A stretch of DNA of 13,010 nucleotides, from NCBI GenBank assembly GCA_000310025.1, contig FN649020.1, positions 1 through 13,010 of the forward strand, given 5' to 3'. This document shows, in pieces, positions 7,825-13,010 of this stretch. Position 1 is the first letter of the stretch; the number at the start of each line of letters is the position of its first letter. The position numbers and the translations under genes were made by a program. The notes beneath the pieces were generated by a model, which was not told where the DNA came from, made no database searches, and saw only the letters and a list, made by a program, of their open reading frames with translations. This DNA is from Ectocarpus siliculosus. Its lineage: Eukaryota; Sar; Phaeophyceae; Ectocarpales; Ectocarpaceae.

Positions 7825-9341
7825 GTTTCGACTGCTGTAGCCACTCCCTTACACGCTGCTTTGAGAGTTCTCCACGTTGCTGAGTTCCAGTTGCCCCTCA
7901 TCGCCCGGCGCGCTTCCCGCCGTGTGGTAAGGGCCTCCTCCAGCACTGCTCTCGTCTCTGGGGTCTCACACCACCCCTGCGTGCGACGTCTCCGCGGTTC
8001 CTCCCCTAGGGTCGTCCGTGCTGCTTCGAGGAGAGCATTGGTAAAGTCGGTCACCAATTCCGTGGCGGTGGTTGTTCGTTTGTCCAGTCGTGTGTCGAGG
8101 TTGAGGAGGAACCGATCAGTCACCGCACCTCGTGCTGTTTCGAACTGCAATTCCCGTCGGTTGAATTGCTGCTGTTTCGGTTTAGTCCGGACTGCACGGT
8201 TGTGGGCAAGCCTGCCACCGAGGTTGACGGTGGCTACTACCATGTTGTGGTCTGAGTCTGCTTTGACTGGGCGAACCGGCTGGGGGGTGACAACCACGTT
8301 AGAAACTCGGCCGTGGTGTGCCTGCCTTGTCAGGATGTAGTCAAGTCGCTTGCAATCGTTTCCCGACACACCGTTGTATGTGTGCCATATTCCGCCCTTG
8401 CGTGTCTTGAAGAACGTGTTCGTGAGAGCTAGCCTGTTTTCCGTTGCGAAATTCAACAGTAGCATGCCATTGTCGTTGAGCTCATCACGCCCGTACATTC
8501 CTATTACCCTTCCGTCCCCTCCGTCCAACCTATCTCCCGTCCGCGCGTTGGCATCCAATAGAACATACACACATTCTTTGGAAGGGATCCTCCGCACGAG
8601 ACTGTCAAGTTTTCCCCAGAACGCGCGCTTGCTGTCGGCGGTTGAAGGTTCGGTTGGAGCATACGCGGCTACGAAGTTGACCGCTCCACGGTGGCCTGCC
8701 AACAGAAACCTCATGGCCATAAGGCGTTCGTCGATAAACTCCGTAGTGAACGTGGATGTCTTGCACAGTGACTCTTTGACGGCTATCCCCACACCATGGA
8801 CTCCACCAGTCTCCGTGCCACAGCAGAACACCCGGAAACCCGCTGCTGCAAATTTCGTTCGACCTGCCCTCCGTGTCTCCTGCATTGCTACCACCGATAC
8901 GTTTTGTCTCGCTGCCTCGTGTAGAATGCTGTAGGCTCGCCCGTATCCATTGGCCCCGTTTACAGCCAAAGTCCGCACATTCCAGGTTGCTACCCTAAGA
9001 AGTTGACCCTGCTGTCTCTTTCGCGCGGCGCGCGCTGCTCTCTTACCTCGCCTACGCGTCGCCCGACCCCTCCTTCTCCTCCATCTCCCCCTCTTTTTTT
9101 GTTTTTTTGCTATTTTTTTGCGAACACTCGGGCTAATGTAATAGTTACCCCGGTTCTTGCCTTGTTTCCCATAGAGTTGTCTTCTTGTCCCGGAGCGGTG
9201 TGGCCTTCCATCTCTGGACTCTCTCCTTTCCTCTCTCTGGGGCATACCCCCACGGCGTGCGGTCACTCCGCCACCCTCACCGTGCTCTCTGCTGCTGCAT
9301 AACCCCGGTGTCCAAGCCGGGGCGTTAGGATCCAGCCTCAT
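7788..9341 (-). CDS. LINE AP-type endonuclease (EN part of a split EN-RT protein)
   Basis: It nicks target DNA to prime reverse transcription. The start is an ATG at 9341-9339, the first after an in-frame TGA nine codons upstream. Of 517 residues, 1-70 are polar and unassigned and 73-109 are strongly basic ([19 protein letters not shown]), plausibly nucleic-acid binding or nuclear targeting. The endonuclease spans about 115-372: VATWNVRTL with Asn121; MQETRRAG with Glu155; AAYAPT 225-230; LLDANARTG with Asp263 and Asn265; IWHTYNG 318-324; RLDYIL with Asp334; SDHNMVV with Ser363, Asp364 and His365. The full catalytic set of the exonuclease-endonuclease-phosphatase fold is present. Residues 373-505 are a linker of the kind that leads into the RT in such proteins. 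After GVATAVET the sequence ([11 protein letters not shown] then TGA) leaves the family pattern, because one extra G at 7821-7824 shifts it out of the RT frame. Confidence 0.93.
   Translation of the reverse strand: MRLDPNAPAWTPGLCSSREHGEGGGVTARRGGMPQREERRESRDGRPHRSGTRRQLYGKQGKNRGNYYISPSVRKKIAKKQKKRGRWRRRRGRATRRRGKRAARAARKRQQGQLLRVATWNVRTLAVNGANGYGRAYSILHEAARQNVSVVAMQETRRAGRTKFAAAGFRVFCCGTETGGVHGVGIAVKESLCKTSTFTTEFIDERLMAMRFLLAGHRGAVNFVAAYAPTEPSTADSKRAFWGKLDSLVRRIPSKECVYVLLDANARTGDRLDGGDGRVIGMYGRDELNDNGMLLLNFATENRLALTNTFFKTRKGGIWHTYNGVSGNDCKRLDYILTRQAHHGRVSNVVVTPQPVRPVKADSDHNMVVATVNLGGRLAHNRAVRTKPKQQQFNRRELQFETARGAVTDRFLLNLDTRLDKRTTTATELVTDFTNALLEAARTTLGEEPRRRRTQGWCETPETRAVLEEALTTRREARRAMRGNWNSATWRTLKAACKGVATAVETGHLCPPGRICD
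9303..9322. repeat. 6-bp GC hairpin in the LINE N-terminal coding region
   Basis: CCCCGG at 9303-9308 pairs with CCGGGG at 9317-9322 across an 8-base loop. It lies within the first 15 codons of the endonuclease frame. It could be an RNA structure near the start codon, but such short GC stems are common by chance. Confidence 0.4.
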
Positions 9342-9540
9342 TTTGCAGCTACCAAAGCTGGCGGTTCACGAGCTACCCCGATCTCACGACAGCAGTAACT
9401 CCCAACCGCCAAACTCAGGATCCCCCTCTCAACAGTGCTAGGGACCGTATATCCGTCTTTGCTGGGTGGTCTTTCGAGGTCTAGATCCACTTGCGGAACC
9501 TCGGCCTACCCCAGGGACGGGGGGGGCAGGCCGGGGAGGA
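9342..9540 (-). other. Candidate LINE 5' untranslated region and flank
   Basis: About 200 bases upstream of the endonuclease ATG contain no long frame and no ORF1-like protein. The minus strand reads from a G-rich segment (about 9521-9540) through GTTCCGCAAGTGGATC to GGTAGCTGCAAAATG. The true element boundary cannot be placed without a second copy. I could not fold a convincing HDV-like ribozyme here. Confidence 0.35.
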
Positions 9541-9547
9541 TATTAAT

Positions 9548-9584
9548 GATTGATTCCGGTGGCGATTTTTTACTGGCGGCGCCT
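9548..9584 (+). repeat. Short repeat, inverted partner at 10510-10546
   Basis: TGGCGATTTTTTACTG at 9560-9575 is exactly the reverse complement of 10519-10534. The similarity continues with scattered mismatches: GAT.GA..CCGG before it and CGG.GCCT after it. The pair is separated by about 940 bases just upstream of the LINE. This could be two inverted copies of a small repeat or the relics of terminal inverted repeats. Confidence 0.6.
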
Positions 9585-10434
9585 GGAAAAAAAAGAAAAA
9601 AAATAGGGAGAAAGTCTAGGCCTTTCTCTCGACGACCACGACGTCGATTCACAAGTGGGTTGCCGCACATGATGCAGAATAAGCAGGAAATGACCTGGAT
9701 GTGTCTGCGCTCTGAATGACTGTCCCCTTTTGTCCACTCTCGGTGCTGTTTTGCAGCGCACAAGCAGCACTTGTCAAAAAAATCATCTTCATGTGCCTAT
9801 CTATCTAGTCTATCTATCACTGCTGTAGCGTTTCAACACAAACGCAAGTACGCCATCGTTCTCAACAGGAGGCCAGCGGTAGCACCACAGCGGTGATTCG
9901 AGCAACCAACATGTCGAGAGAGGTGGTGCCGCCTTGAGATCCGCGCTTGTGATGATGTGTGCAGTGAAATATCCCGCCTGTTTAAACTCTGCTGCTGCTG
10001 CTGTTCACATGAATGAATTCTCAACGGCAAAAATCGAGCATCAGATACCATCTCTGATCTGCCTGATCTCTGTCTCACCCAGTTGTTCGGCACCACGCCA
10101 GACCACCATACACAGAAGAACAGCAGCAGTTGCTAGAGTGTACTATGGTGCCACTGCGTCAGTGCGCCAACCGTTTGCATACATTGTTTGTTTGCGTCTG
10201 GCCATCATGCATCATCAAGCCGCTTCTTTCCTACAGCTACAGCAGCAGCAGTAGCTGTCTGTGTGCTTGCGGCAAAGCAGAAGCAGCAGCAGCAGCGAGG
10301 GCGTGTTGCTTCCGTGTCCCACACACTCCTCCGCCTTCTCTGTGTGTTATGTGCTGTGTGCTGGGTATGCTGTGTCTGCTGTGTGTTGCCAAGATCGCAG
10401 GTGATGTGTGCCCCTCCTGTGCCCCTTTTCAAAC
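9585..10434. other. Stretch with no recognised gene
   Basis: Frames are short and overlapping, and none has a recognisable motif. An A-rich run lies at about 9586-9602, a TATC tract at 9798-9819, and CAG/CTG-rich low-complexity sequence at about 10235-10390. The latter gives Cys- or Ser-rich frames that are compositional. Confidence 0.5.
9798..9819 (+). repeat. (TATC)n microsatellite
   Basis: Five TATC-type units with one interruption (TATCTATCTAGTCTATCTATC). Confidence 0.85.
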
Positions 10435-10513
10435 GTGTCCCGTCACCGACGGCAGCCAAAGTACCAGTCTATTTCTAGTACAAAAAACATGTGTCCCGCT
10501 ACCAACGGGAGGC
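10435..10513 (+). repeat. Pair of direct hairpin motifs with ACC loops
   Basis: Two 23-base motifs, at 10435-10457 and 10491-10513, agree at about 18 positions. Each begins GTGTCCCG and contains ACC as the loop of a small stem: CCGTC-ACC-GACGG at 10440-10452 and CCCG-CTACCAA-CGGG at 10495-10509. The stem bases differ between the two, but both still pair, mostly. They lie immediately left of the short inverted repeat at 10510-10546. Confidence 0.55.
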
Positions 10514-10546
10514 TCCGACAGTAAAAAATCGCCATTCCGGTCTCGA
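10510..10546 (-). repeat. Short repeat, inverted partner at 9548-9584
   Basis: The minus strand here contains TGGCGATTTTTTACTG (10534-10519), matching 9560-9575 exactly, with weaker similarity on both sides. It lies between the hairpin motif pair and the end of dispersed repeat copy B. Confidence 0.6.
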
Positions 10547-10597
10547 TCTTACCCGCAAACCCGCGGCTCAGATCCCATACATAGGGGTACAACAAAA

Positions 10598-10629
10598 AAT
10601 AATTAAATTATTTCGCGCGAAGCGCGAAA
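10598..10629. repeat. Two adjacent perfect hairpins at the edge of repeat copy B
   Basis: AATAATT-A-AATTATT (10598-10612) is a perfect 7-bp inverted repeat with a 1-base centre. It overlaps by two bases a second perfect inverted repeat, TTTCGCGC-GAA-GCGCGAAA (10611-10629), with an 8-bp stem and 3-base loop. The right arm of the GC hairpin is also where copies A and B begin to match. A strong hairpin at one edge of a repeat is a feature of Helitron 3' ends, but no convincing CTRR terminus was found beside it. Confidence 0.85.
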
Positions 10630-11263
10630 AAGAACGGGCGGAGAAAGAGACGCAGGCGCAATAGATATGGATGGAGCCTCAGAGAGGCCACACGACTACT
10701 ACTGCACACGCTCACACCTCACCCAACACCACCAGTCAGCCGTGTACGCAGACTGCTGCTGTTTAGCAGCGCGGGGAAGAGTGAAAAAAGTGTTGTGTGG
10801 TGTGGACGAAGCTTTCATGAATCATCATCATCACCTGCTGCTGCTGCTCTGCTGCTGCTGCTGTCGCTGTGTGGATGATGTGCACCACTTACGCTCGTAG
10901 CAGCGGCAACGGGCCCTTAAAATCGCCCCCGACGCCCTCTATGTGTGTATGTATTTGGTCGCCTTGGCCTGCAGCGTGTGTACATCTCATTGTCTCTCTG
11001 TTTTTGCGCGGGTCTGTTGTGGATGGAGAGAAGATAGATCCGCCCGGCGAAGATAGCCGCAGATTGATGGACTTGTGTGCACTTGCTTCACTCGCTTATA
11101 CGCTCTAGCAGCAGGCAACGGGCTTCACAAATCGCTCTCGATGCATCGTATGTATGATGTGTTCCTTTGGCCGCCTTGGCCTGCAGCAGTTTGTACGTCT
11201 CATTGGGGTAGGGATGCACCACTTCTGTGTAGTAAGCTCAAAAGATCGGCCTGCAGTAGCAGT

Positions 11264-11308
<45 letters not shown>

Positions 11309-11595
11309 TTTGACCTGCGTCGCCTCCTTCGCTTGTGGTGCTGCCGACACAGCAGCCAACCGGCTCTAACAGTCGAACCCGACCTCCTATTATGTGTGCC
11401 TTTGGCTGCCCTTGGTCCACAGCAGTCTCGTGTGCTGCTGTACTGGTTGTCTCGCGTGTTGTCTACGTGTGTCATGTGCTGCTGCTGCTGTGCTACGTCT
11501 TTCGGAGGATTCCCGCTCGGCGGCGTGGCCATCGCCCAATCAGCTGTCTCTGTACTACATAATGTACTACATAGTCGACATGTGATTGGTGGGAG
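10621..11595 (+). repeat. Dispersed repeat, copy B (three internal units)
   Basis: It is collinear with 2563-3436. Shared anchors are AGCGCGAAAA at the left, ATGGATGGAGCC, CTCACACCTCACCC, three unit cores resembling TTTGGCCGCCTTGGCCTGCAGCAG (at about 10951, 11161 and 11395), CTGGTTGTCTCG, TCTACGTGTG, GAGGATT, and GTGATTGGTGGGAG at the right. Copy B is about 100 bases longer, partly through a (CAG)n expansion between its second and third units. Reading frames are not conserved between the copies, which argues against a shared protein. Confidence 0.8.
11254..11307 (+). repeat. (CAG)n microsatellite
   Basis: Eighteen triplets: 16 CAG with two TAG interruptions near the left end, leaving 14 uninterrupted CAG at 11266-11307. 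It lies between internal units 2 and 3 of dispersed repeat copy B; copy A has no such tract at the matching place. The poly-Ser, poly-Ala and poly-Leu runs it gives in different frames are artefacts. Confidence 0.95.
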
Positions 11596-12887
11596 GACTG
11601 GTATCTACCCGGCATGCCCCTCTAAAATATAGATATATATTTTTTATTCTTCCGGTACAACATAATTTTTGCCCTACGTATGGGTGCTGTGTCAAACCCG
11701 CTGCTCCTCAGAATGGTGAGTAACACCGAAACCTTTCCTCTGCATTATTACCGTACTTGTGGTGGCTTGCGTGCTAGATCATGCTATTTAATTTTCCCAT
11801 TTTGTCCCTCCGTGCCTCTGCGCTCTGCACTTAGCAGAACGGTTCTTCTAACCTGGGCCCAGAGACATGGTTTGGCGGCGGGTGACTTAGCAGTACGTGA
11901 CTACATGTAGCGACCAAGGGCGTACGGTGAGTATCTGTGAATTGGGGTAAAGCCTTTTCTTGTGCATCTTTGGACCAGTTGCGTCTTGCCTCAACATATT
12001 GGACCGTAGGTTGCCTGTTGCATAAGATACCACACCCGGTGATGACTCTCTACGAGTTCACATGTGGTCACGCGAGGTACGCATTGCGTGTAGGGGGTCT
12101 GAAATCTTACGTAAACCGTGTACTCAAGCAACTCAGAGCACTTACAGAATTTTGTGGAGTGATACATCGCCCGTGCGATGAAGGCCTTTTGAAGCAAGAA
12201 CCCATGGTGTTGTGGTTGTTGTTGCTGTTGTTGTCTTCAACCGTTCCAGACGCCTCCGTGTACACGGAATAGAGGGGTAAAAAAATCGGGGAATATGGGG
12301 GGTGATAGCCAGGATGGCACACGCGTCCTCATCACGTGCTTTCCCGCATGCAGTCTCTCGCGCACTTGCCTTTGGAATGCCTCGTATAATGTGAACACGA
12401 ACGGACGTGCCGGTAAAACCGCTGTGCGCGCAAGAAAGAAGACAGCACGCTTGTACCTCAACGATGAAGAGACAACCACCACACCATGTATGCCAGACTT
12501 GCTTTCATGATTCAAGCTGGAATGGGGCCCAGGCATTCATTTGCCCGCAAGAAATTAACCAAAGCTACGTAGAGCAGGTGGCGTCTCATGGTGGCTCGAA
12601 TTGCAGCTATTAATAGCTGTGGTTGACTCGACCGTGGCATGCACATACACAGCAATACCAGACTCCCGAGCGAAGAAAACAGCACAGTAACAACGATGTT
12701 CAATAGTCGTAACTGTGGAAGTCTCGGCAGTAGCAGATTCTGTTGTGCGGCCTCAGTAGTACATGTGTTGGCATGCTCGTCTCAGCGTGTGGGGAGAGCG
12801 TTTTTATTTACTAGAATGGAACGTGGAGCAGCCGAGTCTGACACGCTGTAGTCTGATCCGCTAGACTTTCAGCAGTGCATAGTCCTG
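11596..12887. other. Stretch with no confident gene
   Basis: Frames up to 111 codons occur (11937-12272, plus) but match no family I know. Splice-like signals are present: donors ATG|GTGAGT at 11715/11716 and ACG|GTGAGT near 11930, and a good pyrimidine-tract acceptor ending TTAGCAG at 11837. The joined product stops after about 27 residues, so I do not annotate a gene. An AT-rich block lies at about 11625-11650. Confidence 0.45.
12203..12247 (+). repeat. (TTG)n-rich tract with flanks shared with 4958-5001
   Basis: Interrupted TTG triplets (with GTG and CTG variants) are bounded by CATGGTGTTGT and TTGTTGTCTTCA...CCGTTCC, the same borders as the tract at 4958-5001. Confidence 0.6.
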
Positions 12888-12909
12888 TTTTTTTTTTTGT
12901 GTGTGTGTA
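12888..12909 (+). repeat. T11 run followed by (GT)n
   Basis: Eleven T are followed by five GT units. Simple sequence; on the minus strand it reads (AC)n then A11, which could be a decayed retroposon tail, but nothing upstream of it supports that. Confidence 0.85.
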
Positions 12910-13010
12910 TTGGCTTGATGAACAGAGGTACAGAGGTATTTGATACAGCCACATGAGATACACACAACAACACGCACTCGCCGCTACGCAGCAACACTGA
13001 TACTGATACA

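Larger units (their letters stand above)
5563..9341 (-). mobile_element. Nearly complete non-LTR retrotransposon (LINE), RTE-like
   Basis: On the minus strand an AP-type endonuclease frame is followed by a reverse transcriptase frame, the order found in LINE proteins. There are no long terminal repeats, integrase, protease, RNase H domain or separate upstream ORF1. The compact EN-RT layout and the C-terminal pattern ([13 protein letters not shown], then [10 protein letters not shown] and a GG/RGGQ..W segment) fit RTE-like elements best, but the clade is inferred. Past the stop codon the 3' region is short; the first tail-like feature is (AGT)3 at 5571-5563, taken provisionally as the 3' end. 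The 5' end is probably 50-200 bases above 9341. I looked for a target-site duplication by eye and found none. All catalytic motifs remain and only one frame break is seen, so the insertion is probably young. Confidence 0.85.

Noticed and set aside
5586-8934. Several plus-strand frames of 99-220 codons across 5586-8934
   Set aside because: They lie opposite the endonuclease and reverse transcriptase frames, have no motifs of their own, and are explained by codon bias of the LINE on the other strand.
9400-9540. Possible HDV-like self-cleaving ribozyme at the LINE 5' end (a CGAAAG segment beside C-rich sequence)
   Set aside because: I could pair at most five bases for one helix and found no consistent nested double-pseudoknot fold.
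11075-11632. A 185-codon frame containing a poly-Ser run
   Set aside because: The Ser run is the CAG microsatellite; the other two frames through it give poly-Ala and poly-Gln or their complements, and the rest is dispersed repeat.
11680-11895. Mini-gene with ATG, a GTGAGT donor and a good pyrimidine-tract acceptor
   Set aside because: The joined product stops after about 27 residues and has no recognisable content.
1-13010. CRISPR array, phage or bacterial defence system, integron or operon
   Set aside because: No regularly spaced short repeats, no bacterial-style gene packing and no relevant protein families were seen; the sequence looks eukaryotic.

Overview
The window looks like repeat-rich nuclear DNA of a eukaryote. 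It has no bacterial gene packing, operons or ribosome binding sites. It has abundant microsatellites ((CAG)n, (GA)n, (TTG)n, (TATC)n, (GT)n), splice-like donor and acceptor signals, and non-LTR retrotransposon (LINE) sequence. The moderate-to-high GC, the CAG/CTG-rich repeats and the style of the two LINE families suggest an algal stramenopile such as a brown alga. That is inference from pattern memory; no ribosomal or housekeeping gene is present to confirm it.

The only well-supported protein-coding content is a nearly complete LINE on the minus strand, from about 9341 down to about 5563. Its first reading frame (9341-7788) carries a basic N-terminus and an apurinic/apyrimidinic-type endonuclease with its catalytic motifs in place. 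Its second (7795-5627, open further upstream) carries a reverse transcriptase with intact [23 protein letters not shown] and YADD motifs and a conserved C-terminal region. The two frames look like one original EN-RT protein split by a single extra G in a GGGG run at 7821-7824. A second, unrelated and much older LINE remnant lies on the minus strand at about 1861-2107 and is broken by the loss of one base.

Layout: 1-820, nothing recognised. 824-1571, a possible but weakly supported minus-strand gene start with splice-like signals. 1861-2107, the old LINE fragment. 2563-3436, copy A of a dispersed repeat made of three diverged internal units. 3437-5200, mostly featureless, with a (GA)n tract and a tRNA-like stump. 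5300-5470, a purine-rich tract. 5563-9341, the LINE. 9342-10620, a short candidate LINE 5' flank, a short inverted repeat and a pair of hairpin motifs. 10598-10629, two adjacent perfect hairpins. 10621-11595, copy B of the dispersed repeat with a long CAG tract. 11596-13010, no confident gene.

No cellular pathway or novel multigene system is visible. The most interesting signals are the LINE's single-base break and the two-copy, three-unit repeat with a hairpin at one end.
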